From: Alphaproteobacteria bacterium
GTDB lineage: Bacteria; Myxococcota_A; UBA796; GCA-2862545
Length of the DNA stretch: 64,000 nt
Direction of reading: 5' to 3'
NCBI GenBank assembly: GCA_020632915.1
Contig: JACKEP010000005.1
Coordinates: forward strand, 124,001-188,000
Numbering within the stretch: the stretch's first letter is position 1; each line of letters starts with the position of its first letter. Shown here piece by piece: positions 1 through 8,905 of this stretch. The position numbers were made by a program, and so were the translations under genes. The notes under the pieces were generated by a model that made no database searches, had not been told where the DNA came from, and saw only the letters and a list, made by a program, of their open reading frames with translations.

Positions 1-538
1 GGGCGCGCGCGCGGGTGCGGGCGTCGAGGCTGCGGGGGTGGAACGGGGCGAGGTCGATGCCGTTGGGGACGACGGTGACCTTGTGGTCGGGCAGGCCGGC
101 GGCCTTCAGGCGGCGCGCGACGTCCTCGCTGACGGCGACGACGGTGTCGGCGACCGCCAGGGGACGCGCGACGAGGCGGTAGCGGTCGGCGGCCCACCCG
201 TGGGCGACGCTGACCACGGGCACCCGCCCAGCGCTGGCCAGGCGGCCCACCCACGCGGTGACCAGCGAGTTGGCGAGGATCACGTCGGGGCGGTGGCGCC
301 GGACGAGGCGCGCGACCCGCAACGCGGCCACGGGCAGTCCGGCGCGCACGTCGGTGAGCGGGGTGGGGTGGTAGGCGACGCCCGGGGCGAGGCGGTCCAC
401 CAGCGGACCCGGCGAGGCGGCCACCGCGACCCGGACCCCCTGAGCGGCGAGCCAGCCGGACACGGCGACGACGTAGGCCTCGGCCCCGCCGGTCGTGAGG
501 TGGTTGGTCAGCACGAGCACGGAGGAGGGCAGCTTCAC
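1..538 (-). CDS. Glycosyltransferase family 4, N-terminal part (cut by window edge)
   Basis: Reading leftward from a GTG at 538, the frame stays open for 179 codons to the window edge, so only the N-terminal half is present. It shows the GT-B/GT4 acceptor-side features: a first strand followed by TTGGAEAYV (residues 15-23), HG at 113-114, VSED at 136-139, and the linker motif VVPNGID (156-162) that precedes the nucleotide-sugar domain. Such enzymes transfer sugars from NDP- or GDP-sugars to lipids or polysaccharides at the cytoplasmic membrane face. A GGGAG lies about 5 nt before the GTG. The gene is divergent from the acyltransferase at 673. The acceptor cannot be told from this half; EPS, LPS or glycolipid are all possible. 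Confidence 0.8.
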   Translation of the reverse strand, partial: MKLPSSVLVLTNHLTTGGAEAYVVAVSGWLAAQGVRVAVAASPGPLVDRLAPGVAYHPTPLTDVRAGLPVAALRVARLVRRHRPDVILANSLVTAWVGRLASAGRVPVVSVAHGWAADRYRLVARPLAVADTVVAVSEDVARRLKAAGLPDHKVTVVPNGIDLAPFHPRSLDARTRARA

Positions 539-672
539 GGGGCTCCCACGGGGCGGGGGACGCAGTCAGGGACGGCGCGGGCGCGTGGTGCGGCGACGCC
601 CGGGCTGGCTCCTCCTAGTCCGGCGCGTGCCGATCGGGCGGCCCCCGCGCTAGATCGCGGCGGGAGGTGCCG

Positions 673-1416
673 GTGCCGAGCGAGCTTCGGATCCTGATCG
701 GGCTGGTCTACATGGCGATCGCCTCGGCGGTCCAGGCCGTGCTGCTCGTGCTGCTCATGCCGTGGCGCAACCTGCGCATCCGGTCCTGCAACTACTGGGG
801 CTGGGTCACCGGTCGGTTCTGCACGTGGCTGTCGGGTTCCCGGGTCTCGTTCGAGGGCTGGGAGCACCTCGACGGGGATCGGCCCGCAATCTACGTGTCC
901 AACCACACGTCGATCCTCGACATCTTCCTCGGCATCTGGCTGGGCCCGGTGGGCGTGGTCGGCGTCGCGAAGAAGGAGGTCGTCTACTACCCGTTCTTCG
1001 GACAGCTCTACTGGCTGTCGGGCCACCTGCGCCTCGACCGCGGCGACCACGGCAAGGCGATGGCGGCGATGCGCGAGCTCGAGCGGATCGTCAAGGCCTA
1101 CCGGCTGTCGATCTGGATGTGGCCGGAGGGCACGCGCTCCAAGGACGGCCGGCTGCGGCCGTTCAAGAAGGGCGTGTGGCACCTGGCGGTGGCCACGGGG
1201 CTGCCGGTGGTGCCGGTGGTGGTCGCGGGGGCACAGCGGGTGTGGCCGAAGGGCACCACGCGCCTGCAGTCGGCCGACGTGCACGTGACCATCCTGCCCG
1301 CCATCGACACCAGCGGCTGGTCCGCCCGCGACGCCGACGAGGTGGTCGACGAGCTCCACGCCCTGTTCCTGGAGCACCTGCCGGCCGACCAGCACCCGCT
1401 GGCGCAGGCTGCGTGA
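673..1416 (+). CDS. plsC: 1-acyl-sn-glycerol-3-phosphate acyltransferase (PlsC family)
   Basis: The protein has 247 residues, the usual size for PlsC. An N-terminal hydrophobic segment (about 8-30) is followed by the acyltransferase signature NHTSILD (H78, D83 of the HX4D catalytic pair) and by PEGTR (151-155), which binds the phosphate of the acceptor. FKKG follows shortly after. It would acylate lysophosphatidate to phosphatidate in phospholipid synthesis, at the inner membrane. GTG 673 is chosen because GGGAGG (662-667) sits 5 nt upstream; a GTG at 667 lies inside that ribosome site. The substrate could be another lysophospholipid, since PlsC paralogues vary in specificity. Confidence 0.85.
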   Translation: MPSELRILIGLVYMAIASAVQAVLLVLLMPWRNLRIRSCNYWGWVTGRFCTWLSGSRVSFEGWEHLDGDRPAIYVSNHTSILDIFLGIWLGPVGVVGVAKKEVVYYPFFGQLYWLSGHLRLDRGDHGKAMAAMRELERIVKAYRLSIWMWPEGTRSKDGRLRPFKKGVWHLAVATGLPVVPVVVAGAQRVWPKGTTRLQSADVHVTILPAIDTSGWSARDADEVVDELHALFLEHLPADQHPLAQAA

Positions 1417-1425
1417 GGTCGCGGG

Positions 1426-2043
1426 TCAGTAGCCGCGGCCGATGCCGATCACGATGCTGCCGCCGACGTTGAACGTCTGGGCCGTGTAGCGGAGCTTCGG
1501 CTCGACGGCGACGAAGAAGCGGCGGGCCACCATCGACCACGGCTGGCTGTAGCCGATGCGCGCCGCGATCATCGGGCCCGGATCGAACCACACGCGCGGC
1601 TTGAGCGTCTGGCCGACGTCGACGTTGAGGCCCAGTGTGACGCCCGCGGACGCGCCGACGTAGACGCCCTTGGGGCTGACGTAGTCCCACGTGGCCTGGG
1701 GCTCGAAGTTCGTGGCCCACTGGACGACCACCGGCCCTTCGAACGACACGGCGACGGCCGCACCCACGCGGTGGGCGTCGAAGTGGCGGCCCCAGCCGCC
1801 GCGGATGCCGAAGCCGCCCCAGTGCGGGTAGGTGGGGAACTGCGGGAGCATGCCGTAGGACGCGGAGAACGCGAAGTCCCACGAGAACCGTGGCGGGATG
1901 GCCCTCAGCACCACCGGCGGAGGCGGCGCCTCGTCGTCGAGCACCTGGGCGTGGGCCACGGCGGGGACCACCACCGGTGCCGAGCACAGGGCGAGGCCGG
2001 CGGCGACGAGCGGGCGTGCGAGGCGTGGCGCGGAAGCGTTCAT
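1426..2043 (-). CDS. Exported beta-barrel-like protein, unknown function
   Basis: The protein has 205 residues. Its signal peptide (residues 1 to about 33) ends in a typical AHA-Q cleavage site. After a short Pro-rich stretch the body alternates aromatic and small residues with many Gly, as in outer-membrane beta-barrels, and ends in GIGRGY with an aromatic last residue, as many barrel proteins do. ATG 2043 is chosen because GGAG lies 6 nt upstream and the hydrophobic signal follows directly; an upstream in-frame start lacks these. I do not recognise a named family. It converges on plsC with only 9 nt between the stop codons. Its style resembles the lipoprotein at 33560-34306, but homology is not established. 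Confidence 0.6.
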   Translation of the reverse strand: MNASAPRLARPLVAAGLALCSAPVVVPAVAHAQVLDDEAPPPPVVLRAIPPRFSWDFAFSASYGMLPQFPTYPHWGGFGIRGGWGRHFDAHRVGAAVAVSFEGPVVVQWATNFEPQATWDYVSPKGVYVGASAGVTLGLNVDVGQTLKPRVWFDPGPMIAARIGYSQPWSMVARRFFVAVEPKLRYTAQTFNVGGSIVIGIGRGY

Positions 2044-2253
2044 GTGGTCTCCATGGCCCGTCGGTCGCCGCATGTCGACGAACGGCAGGGGAGGGCGGAC
2101 CCGTGCGTTCGGGTGTCGGGACGGTGCGTCGGGCTAGCCGGACCCGCTGCGATCGGCAGGCACAAGTAAGGGAAGTTGTTGCGATCTCGACAGAAGGCGA
2201 CGCACCGATCCGATGACCTCCCAGGATACGGGTGGCGTGGGAGGGAGATTGCA

Positions 2254-2886
2254 GTGAACCGGCAGCAGACCACGGTGCGCGATCGGGAGCGTCTCGACGC
2301 CTACCTCTCCCCGGACACGGCGGACGTCGCCGAGCAGTCGATGCGGCGCCTCGTGGTGCAGCTCGGCATCGGCCTCGTGGTGGTCGTCGGCATCGTCGGC
2401 GCGCTGGCGTGGTTCCTGCGCGACCCGCTCACGGCCGTGTCGCAGACCTTCGTGGCCCGGTTCGGCCTCAAGGGCGTGTTCACCGGCGTGCTGCTCACCG
2501 ACACCTTCGCGCTCACCCACGAGCCGCTGCTGCTCGCGGCCCACGCCGGCGGGCTGGCGTTCTGGCCGGTGTTCGCCACCGCGTCGGTCGCCTCGGTCAC
2601 CGCGGGCCCGGTGGGCTGGCTCCTCGGGGCGATCCTCGGGCGTGCGGCCTTCGTGCAGCGCATGTTCGCCCGCTACCGGATCGACAGCTTCCTGCACCGC
2701 TACGGGGTCTGGGCCATCGCCGTCGCCGCGATCACGCCGTTTCCGTACTCGGTGGCCACCTGGGCCAGCGGGGCGGCGGGCGTGTCGTTCAAGACCGTGA
2801 TGCTCGGCTCGCTGTTCCGGGTGCCCAAGGTGCTGTTCTACTTCCTGTTGATCGTCGGGTCCTGGGGGCTCGGCGTCAGCCTCTGA
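2254..2886 (+). CDS. VTT/DedA-like integral membrane protein
   Basis: The protein has 210 residues. A charged N-terminal cytoplasmic stretch (1-30) precedes a first membrane helix (about 32-55). Further hydrophobic segments lie at about 72-102, 104-128, 152-176 and 183-206. The arrangement, with a conserved Pro-rich re-entrant-looking segment (TPFPYS, 161-166) and Gly-rich helices, fits the VTT (SNARE-associated/DedA/YqaA) superfamily, whose members act in lipid or ion transport in the inner membrane. GTG 2254 is preferred because a strong GGGAGG lies about 9 nt upstream; the frame is open further upstream but without a ribosome site. The exact subfamily is uncertain. Confidence 0.65.
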   Translation: MNRQQTTVRDRERLDAYLSPDTADVAEQSMRRLVVQLGIGLVVVVGIVGALAWFLRDPLTAVSQTFVARFGLKGVFTGVLLTDTFALTHEPLLLAAHAGGLAFWPVFATASVASVTAGPVGWLLGAILGRAAFVQRMFARYRIDSFLHRYGVWAIAVAAITPFPYSVATWASGAAGVSFKTVMLGSLFRVPKVLFYFLLIVGSWGLGVSL

Positions 2887-2970
2887 GCCCCCGTCACGAT
2901 CGGGTGACAGGAAGGGCGCGACGCCGGGACGCTGCGCGGTAGGATGCCGCGCCACCGCCCCGGAGCCCCC

Positions 2971-5900
2971 ATGCGCCGCCTCCTCCCCGTCCTCGCCCTG
3001 TCGCTGGTCGTCTCGACAGGCCTGGGTTCGTGCACGAAGGACGCCTCCGACAGCGTCGACACCGACTCCGACACCCCGTCGCCGCTCCTCGACGTCGCCT
3101 CCACCGCCACGTGGGCGATCCCCGGGCTCGAGTCGGAGGCCTACATCGCGTTCACGGCGATGGGCGTGCCCTACGTCTACGCCACGTCCAAGGCCGATCT
3201 GGGCCGCGTGGTGGGCTTCCAGCTCGCCCGCGATCGCTTCTTCTACATGGATCTGGCGAGCCGGCTCGCGCTCGGCCAGGTCGCCCAGCTGCTCGGCAGC
3301 GAGGGCCTGTCCTCCGATCTGGAGCAACGGGGCCTCGCCGCCACCTGGATCGCCGATCGGGTGCTCGGACTGGTCGACGCCGACCCCGACATGGCGGCCT
3401 ACTTCGACGGCGTGGCGGCCGGCGTGAACGCCTACATCGACCAGGTGATCGCGGGCACGCTCCCGCCGCCCGAGGAGTACGTCAAGTTCGCGCCGTTCCT
3501 GGGCGGGGTGGCGCCGTCCGCGCTGCTGGAGCGGTGGGACAGGCGTCGGGTCGTCGGCGGCGTGGTCACCGTGCTCTACCAGTCCGGGTTCGAGACCAAG
3601 GACGTCGGTCGTGCCCGCGACGCCAAGCTGCTCGAGCACCTGTTCGACGGCGATCCGGAGCAGGACCTGCGCACCGCCGAGCTGCTCGACGCGTGGGGGC
3701 GCGCCGAGCCCGTCTTCGCCCTGGCGCAGGCGCCCGGGTGGGCGGCGAGCCACCCGGCCACCGCCGCCGCGGTCCATCGCCCGTCCCACGTGCCGGTCCA
3801 GCTCGACGTGCTGGAGCGCCTGCACGAGCACACCCAGCGCACCGAGGCGCGCCTGGGCCACGACTGGGAGCACGGCTTCGGGTCGAACGCGTGGGTGGTC
3901 GCGGGCAGCAAGACCGCCGACGGCCGCACGCTGGTCGCCACCGACGGCCACCTGTCGCTGTCTGTGCCCCCGCTCTTCTACCAGATCGGCATCGACACCG
4001 AGCACCTCGGCGGGGGCGACATCCACCAGGTCGGCATGATGACCCCGGCGATGCCGCTGATCTCCACAGGCACCAACGGCCACCTCGCCTTCGGCCAGAC
4101 CCAGCTGATCGGCGACATCACCGACTGGTACAGCGAGGAGCTGGTCCTCGACGGGGACGGGCTGCCGACGGCGTCGCGGTTCGACGGGGGCGAGCGCGAC
4201 CTCGTCGCCGTGGAGGAGCGCATCGAGATCGGCGACGTGCCACCGCCGCTCGGCTCAGGTGCCGGCACGTTCACCTTCACCCGCTACACCACCTTCGACG
4301 GACGATGGATCACCTCGATCGAGGGCGACGCCCTGGCAGACCCCGAGGACGCGCCCGAGGGGCAGGGGGCGGTGATGCTGCTCGGCGACTGGGTGTCGCC
4401 CCGCGACGTCGACGGTGACGGCGTGATCTCGGCCGTCAGCTTCGACTACGCCGGGCTCGACCTGTCCACGATGCCGGTGGTGATCGACGCCTACGCCAAG
4501 GCCGACTCCATCGACGCCTTCGCCGAGGCGACCCACGACCTCGTCGCCTACTCGCTCAACCTCGTGGTCGGCGACGACCAGGGGGACATCTACTACTCGG
4601 GCTACCAGGCCACGCCCTGCCGCGACTACCTCGAGCGCGACGGCGACGGCGTGTGGACCGAGGGGTCCGACCCCAACCTGCTGCTCGACGGCACGCGCTA
4701 CGGCGGGTTCACGATCCCCATCGTGGGTGGCAAGGTCAGCTTCGACGACGGCGGCGACCCCTACAAGTGCGTGGTCCCCTACGACGAGTACCCCCACGAG
4801 CGGAACCCGGACCGCGGCTTCCTGGTGTCGGCCAACAACGACCCGGGCGGGCTCACGTTCGACGGCAGCCTCACCAACGATCCGCGCTACATCGGTGGGC
4901 CGTGGATGGAGGGGTACCGGGCGGCCGAGATCACCAGCCGCCTGAATGACGCCACCGCCGACAGCGGTGCCACCCTCGACGACATGAAGGCCATCCAGGC
5001 CGACCACCACTCCGGCATCGGCGAGCAGCTGACGCCCGTCCTGCTCGACGCCATCGACACCATCCGTGGCTGGGCGGAAGGCAAGGTGGTCGGCGGCACG
5101 TCGGAGGCCCGGTCCGTGGCGATGTACCAGGCCGACACCGCGCGCATCGGCGAGGCCTACGACCGCCTGTCGACGTGGGCGGGGCGCGGCTACCTCGCCG
5201 AGTCCGGGGTCGAGACGTTCTACGACCACCCCACCGACGACATGCGCACCGACGCCGTCGCCACGAGCATCTTCAACGCGTGGATGGGGCGCTACACCGA
5301 CTACACGGTCGACGACGAGGGCATCCCCGGGCTCGGCTGGCCCACTGGCGACAGCGGTCGGTTCCGGCTGCTGTCGCGGATGCTCGCCGGCCGAGGTGTC
5401 CTCAACGCCACGCCGGGCTGGAACCCCGACACGCAGGAGTCCATCTTCTTCGACATCAAGTCCACGCCGGAGCTGGAGCGCAGCGAGGAGGTGGCGATCC
5501 GCGCGCTCGTCGAAGCCCTGGACTACCTCACGAGCGATCCCACCGGCCCTGGCGTCGGCGGCTACGGCACCGACGACATGGACGCCTGGCTGTGGGGGCT
5601 GCGCCACACCACTAAGATGTCGAGCCTCGTCGGCGAGTTCCTCGACACCGACAACGCCGTGTTCGCGTCCCTCCTCAAGCCGTTCAACATCACCCCCGAG
5701 GTGCTGCCGCTGGCCGAGGGCATGGCGTCCGACGACCCGCGCAAGGACCTGCCGGGCTTCCCCCGCCACTCCGACAACCTCTGCGTCGACGCCGCCAACT
5801 CGGGCACCAACGGCCTGACCTACAGCAACGGCTCGGGCAGCGTGTGGCGCCTCGTGGTCGCCCTCGGCGGCGACGGGGGCTTCGAGGCGTACAACGTCAT

Positions 5901-6045
5901 CCCCGGCGGCCAGTCGGGCCTGCCCGACTCGCCCCACTTCGCCGACCAGGCCACGCTGTGGCTCGCCAACGAGTACCTGCCCGTCTACCTCGACGTGGCC
6001 GACGTGGCCGGGCACGCCGAGTACCGCGAGACCTTCACGCCGTAG
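2971..6045 (+). CDS. Penicillin acylase family (Ntn-hydrolase) lipoprotein
   Basis: The protein has 1,024 residues. It starts with a lipoprotein signal whose lipobox Cys is residue 21, followed by an Asp/Ser/Thr linker. The N-terminal third has the acylase alpha-chain look (FQLARDRFFYMD). The GFGSNAWVV motif supplies the expected nucleophile Ser305, which becomes the new N-terminus of the beta chain after self-cleavage. Downstream come the family's TDGHLSL, STGTNGHLAFG and SANNDPGG segments. Family members cleave amide bonds of beta-lactams, acyl-homoserine lactones or acylated peptides; the substrate here is unknown. It is longer than usual (about 750-850). ATG 2971 has GGAG upstream. The 3' end overlaps the convergent Rieske gene by 11 nt. 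Confidence 0.85.
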   Translation: MRRLLPVLALSLVVSTGLGSCTKDASDSVDTDSDTPSPLLDVASTATWAIPGLESEAYIAFTAMGVPYVYATSKADLGRVVGFQLARDRFFYMDLASRLALGQVAQLLGSEGLSSDLEQRGLAATWIADRVLGLVDADPDMAAYFDGVAAGVNAYIDQVIAGTLPPPEEYVKFAPFLGGVAPSALLERWDRRRVVGGVVTVLYQSGFETKDVGRARDAKLLEHLFDGDPEQDLRTAELLDAWGRAEPVFALAQAPGWAASHPATAAAVHRPSHVPVQLDVLERLHEHTQRTEARLGHDWEHGFGSNAWVVAGSKTADGRTLVATDGHLSLSVPPLFYQIGIDTEHLGGGDIHQVGMMTPAMPLISTGTNGHLAFGQTQLIGDITDWYSEELVLDGDGLPTASRFDGGERDLVAVEERIEIGDVPPPLGSGAGTFTFTRYTTFDGRWITSIEGDALADPEDAPEGQGAVMLLGDWVSPRDVDGDGVISAVSFDYAGLDLSTMPVVIDAYAKADSIDAFAEATHDLVAYSLNLVVGDDQGDIYYSGYQATPCRDYLERDGDGVWTEGSDPNLLLDGTRYGGFTIPIVGGKVSFDDGGDPYKCVVPYDEYPHERNPDRGFLVSANNDPGGLTFDGSLTNDPRYIGGPWMEGYRAAEITSRLNDATADSGATLDDMKAIQADHHSGIGEQLTPVLLDAIDTIRGWAEGKVVGGTSEARSVAMYQADTARIGEAYDRLSTWAGRGYLAESGVETFYDHPTDDMRTDAVATSIFNAWMGRYTDYTVDDEGIPGLGWPTGDSGRFRLLSRMLAGRGVLNATPGWNPDTQESIFFDIKSTPELERSEEVAIRALVEALDYLTSDPTGPGVGGYGTDDMDAWLWGLRHTTKMSSLVGEFLDTDNAVFASLLKPFNITPEVLPLAEGMASDDPRKDLPGFPRHSDNLCVDAANSGTNGLTYSNGSGSVWRLVVALGGDGGFEAYNVIPGGQSGLPDSPHFADQATLWLANEYLPVYLDVADVAGHAEYRETFTP

Positions 6046-7051
6046 GCGCCGTGGCGCGGGCCATCGCGTGGTGCAGCAGGGCGTGGAAGGCCGCCACGCT
6101 CTGCTCGTGCACGGTCGAGAGCGGACCCGGGTCGACCGCGCCGCTCGCGAGGTTGCGCTGGACGGCCTCGCAGATCGCCACGTCCTCGGCGGTCACCTGG
6201 GCCGACATCGCCAGCGCGGCCTCGGTGTCGGTGGACGGGTCGCGCACGGCGAAGAGGTAGTCGATCGTGGTGGACGCCGGCCCGGTGGGCACGATGCGCT
6301 CGACGCTCATGCCGTGGGCGTAGACGTTGAGCGCCAGCGTGGGCCACTGCCACACCCACAGCCCGGCGTTGACGGCGTCGTCGCCGCGCGGGGCGACGTG
6401 GTGCACGACGCAGCGGCCCCGGGGAACCACCCGGTAGTCCGCGGTGTCGACCTCGGCGGCCAGGCCCGGGTGCAGCCAGCGAATGTGCAGGCCCTCCTGG
6501 TAGTTCTCGACGTAGACCTTCCAGTTGCACGCCAGCGTGTGCTGCACCCGACGCACGACGGTGAAGGTCTCCAGGGGCACGTGGGCCGCTGCGGCGTCGA
6601 GGTCGGCGACGTGGTCGGCGAACGGCGCGGGGTCGGGGCCGATCCACGCGAACACGAGGCCGCGCCACGTGTCGAGGGCCACGGGCACCAGCCCCAGGGC
6701 GTCGCGGTCGACGTCGTCGCCGAATCCGGGCGTGGCGAGCAGGCGCCCGTCGGGGGCGTAGGTCCAGCCGTGGTAGCGGCAGCGCAGACGCGTCGCGCCG
6801 CTGCAGGCCGTGCCGTGCCAGAGCAGGGGGCCGGCGCGGTGGCGGCACACGTTGTGGTGGCCGTGCAGCGCTCCATCGGCCGCGCGCACCACGATCAGCG
6901 ACCAGCCGGCGACCTCGAAGGTGCGGGCGTCGCCGGGGTCGGGCAGCTCCTGGGTGTGGCCGATGCACAGCCACGACCGGGCGAACACCGCCTGCCGCTC
7001 GGCCGCCCAGACGGCGGGGTCGGTGTAGGCCGACGCCGGCAGGCCCGGCAC
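6035..7051 (-). CDS. Rieske non-heme iron oxygenase, alpha subunit (choline-monooxygenase-like)
   Basis: The protein has 338 residues. The Rieske [2Fe-2S] ligands are C69-R-H71 and C91-X2-H94 (CRYHGW). The mononuclear iron site is NWKVYVENYQEGLHIRWLHP, giving ligands H189 and H194. The bridging acidic residue is Glu186 rather than the Asp of ring-hydroxylating dioxygenases, a trait of choline/carnitine-monooxygenase-type members. It would hydroxylate or demethylate a small substrate using O2 and electrons from a reductase; no reductase gene lies nearby. GTG 7051 starts 2 nt after the methyltransferase stop with GGAAG upstream, so the two are probably cotranslated. It is the last gene of the minus-strand cassette 6035-10095. 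Confidence 0.85.
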   Translation of the reverse strand: MPGLPASAYTDPAVWAAERQAVFARSWLCIGHTQELPDPGDARTFEVAGWSLIVVRAADGALHGHHNVCRHRAGPLLWHGTACSGATRLRCRYHGWTYAPDGRLLATPGFGDDVDRDALGLVPVALDTWRGLVFAWIGPDPAPFADHVADLDAAAAHVPLETFTVVRRVQHTLACNWKVYVENYQEGLHIRWLHPGLAAEVDTADYRVVPRGRCVVHHVAPRGDDAVNAGLWVWQWPTLALNVYAHGMSVERIVPTGPASTTIDYLFAVRDPSTDTEAALAMSAQVTAEDVAICEAVQRNLASGAVDPGPLSTVHEQSVAAFHALLHHAMARATAPTA

Positions 7052-7053
7052 GG

Positions 7054-7716
7054 TCAGCGCTTCCGCAGCAGCGTGAGGCCGTCGCCGATGGGCACCATCG
7101 ACAGGTCCCACCGGGCGTCGCCGTGCAGGGCGGCGTTGAGCGTGCGCAGCGCCACGGTGTCGTCGTCGACCACGCTCGGATCGGCGACCGTCCCCGACCA
7201 GAGCACGTTGTCGATCGCCACGACGCCGCCGGTGCGCAGCAGCGTGTGGGCGAGCTCGACGTAGGCGGCGTAGCCGGTCTTGTCGGCGTCGAGGAACACC
7301 CAGTCCCAGGTGCCCGCCTCGCCGGCGTCGACCAGGGCAGCCAGCGTGTCGACCGCGGGCGCGATGCGCAGCGTGATGCGGTCGGCCACACCGGCCTCGG
7401 CCCAGAACGGGCGCCCGACGTCGGTGTACTCGGTGGACACGTCGCAGCAGAGCAGCGCCCCGTCGGCGGGCAGCGCCTCGGCCACCCGCAGCGCCGAATA
7501 GCCGGTGAACGTGCCGACCTCGATGGCGCGCCGCACGCCCAGGGCGCGCACGAGGAAGGCCATGAGCTGCCCCTGCTCGGCGCTGATCTGCATCTGGGCG
7601 CGGGGGTGGGTGGCGGTGCGCGCGCGCAGCCGGGCGGCAGCCTCCGACTCGCGGACGCCGACGGCGATCAGGTAGTCGTGGACGGTGTCGTCGAGCTGGA
7701 GCGAGCGACGCGACAT
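7054..7716 (-). CDS. SAM-dependent O-methyltransferase, family 3 (catechol/caffeoyl-CoA type)
   Basis: The protein has 220 residues, the usual length for the Methyltransf_3 family. It shows the SAM-binding motif EVGTFTGYSAL (66-76), FLDADK (141-146) and IDN (168-170), in which the Asp and Asn are metal ligands of this family. It would transfer a methyl group to a catechol-like or vicinal-diol oxygen with a divalent metal, in the cytoplasm. ATG 7716 has GGAG 5 nt upstream. It lies between the FAD oxidoreductase and the Rieske oxygenase in a tight same-strand run, which suggests that all act on one small molecule. The substrate is not identifiable from sequence. Confidence 0.85.
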   Translation of the reverse strand: MSRRSLQLDDTVHDYLIAVGVRESEAAARLRARTATHPRAQMQISAEQGQLMAFLVRALGVRRAIEVGTFTGYSALRVAEALPADGALLCCDVSTEYTDVGRPFWAEAGVADRITLRIAPAVDTLAALVDAGEAGTWDWVFLDADKTGYAAYVELAHTLLRTGGVVAIDNVLWSGTVADPSVVDDDTVALRTLNAALHGDARWDLSMVPIGDGLTLLRKR

Positions 7717-7729
7717 GAGGACTCCACGG

Positions 7730-8905
7730 TCAGAGGAAGCGGTGGGACGACCAGGCGGACGGCACGCCCGGCGCGGTGCCGGTGAGCAGGCCGTCGACGA
7801 CGGCGCGCGCCGCCCGCAGGCCCAGCGTGGCCTCGTGCCCCGCGAAGCCCGCACAGACCAGCCTCCGGGCGTCGCCCGGGAGCGGACCGACGATCGGCAG
7901 CCCGTCGCAGGAGGCGGCCGTGATCCAGGACCACGCCGCCGCGACAGGGCCGGTGTGCGGGAAGAAGCGGGCCGCGGTGGCCTCCAGCCGCTCGCGCACG
8001 CGCGGCGCGACCACGCTGGCGTCGGTCTCGCCCGTCTCCAGGTGGGGCGTGGCCCACCGGCAGCCCGCCAGCAGGAGACGCCCGTCGGGCAGCGGACGGG
8101 CCGTCGTGTAGCCGAAGCCCGCGCGGAGGCCGCACGTCGGCGGGTGGTCGCCGTCGAGCACGATGGCGGCCTCCCGCACCGGCTGGATCGTGTCGTCGAA
8201 GTAGCCGCCGAGCGCCTGCAGGCCCGACTCCGCGGCGAGCACGACGGCCTCGGCGGCCACGACGCCGCAGGACGTGACCACGGCGAGGCGATCGCCGTCG
8301 GGGGTGGCGGTGTGGACGGTGCACCCGCCGGCGAGCACGGCGCCGGCAGCACGGGCCGCGGCGGCGAACGCGTCGACTGCGGCCGCCGGCTCGACCCACC
8401 CCTCGTCCGCGACGTACATCCCCGGACCCAGCCCCTGGGCGCCGGTGTGGGCGTCGGCGGCGTCGGGCGACAGGGGCACCGCGTCCACACCGAGGCGGGC
8501 GAGCACCTGCTGGCTCGCCGCCAGCTCCGCGGGTTCGCGATCGGGCTCCACCGCGGCCCAGACGAGCCCGCGGCGCTGCACGGGCACGAAGCCCTCGAGC
8601 AGCGCGATGCCCTCCTCGGACAGGCGGTACAGGTCGGCGACCCCGCCGTCGCCCAGGCTCGCGGCGAGGCGCCACGGGTGTTCCACGATGCCGCGGTAGA
8701 CCAGGCCCGGCGCGCGCCCCGACGTCCCTGCGCCCGCGTGGTGGGCCGCTTCGACCAGGAGCACGGAGGCTCCCGACCGCGCCAGCCAGGTGGCGGCAGC
8801 GAGGCCGGGCAGGCCCGCCCCGACGACGACGACGTCGACGGCGTCCGGGGCGTGATCGAGCCCGGCGGGCAGGGGCGTCGGCAGCGGGAACGGGCAGCGG
8901 GTCAT
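7730..8905 (-). CDS. FAD-dependent oxidoreductase of the DAO family
   Basis: The protein has 391 residues. An N-terminal Rossmann motif VVVVGAGLPGLAAA (25-38) with the usual acidic VE at the end of strand 2 (51-52) binds FAD. A substrate domain of the D-amino-acid oxidase/sarcosine oxidase type follows, and the C-terminal segment DGLPIVGPLPGDARRLV closes the FAD site, as in DAO, glycine oxidase and ThiO relatives. It probably oxidises an amine or amino acid to an imine with release of H2O2. Its ATG overlaps the stop of the upstream HAD gene (ATGA at 8902-8905), so translation is likely coupled. The exact substrate is unknown. Confidence 0.8.
   Translation of the reverse strand: MTRCPFPLPTPLPAGLDHAPDAVDVVVVGAGLPGLAAATWLARSGASVLLVEAAHHAGAGTSGRAPGLVYRGIVEHPWRLAASLGDGGVADLYRLSEEGIALLEGFVPVQRRGLVWAAVEPDREPAELAASQQVLARLGVDAVPLSPDAADAHTGAQGLGPGMYVADEGWVEPAAAVDAFAAAARAAGAVLAGGCTVHTATPDGDRLAVVTSCGVVAAEAVVLAAESGLQALGGYFDDTIQPVREAAIVLDGDHPPTCGLRAGFGYTTARPLPDGRLLLAGCRWATPHLETGETDASVVAPRVRERLEATAARFFPHTGPVAAAWSWITAASCDGLPIVGPLPGDARRLVCAGFAGHEATLGLRAARAVVDGLLTGTAPGVPSAWSSHRFL

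Noticed and set aside
2884..2910. Hairpin GTCAC/GTGAC after the VTT gene
   Set aside because: Only 5 bp of stem and no T-run; too weak for a terminator call.
2134..4083. 649-codon open frame on the minus strand over the penicillin-acylase gene
   Set aside because: Arg/Gly/His-rich, no family features, and opposite a gene with clear domain motifs. Long shadow frames are expected at this G+C.
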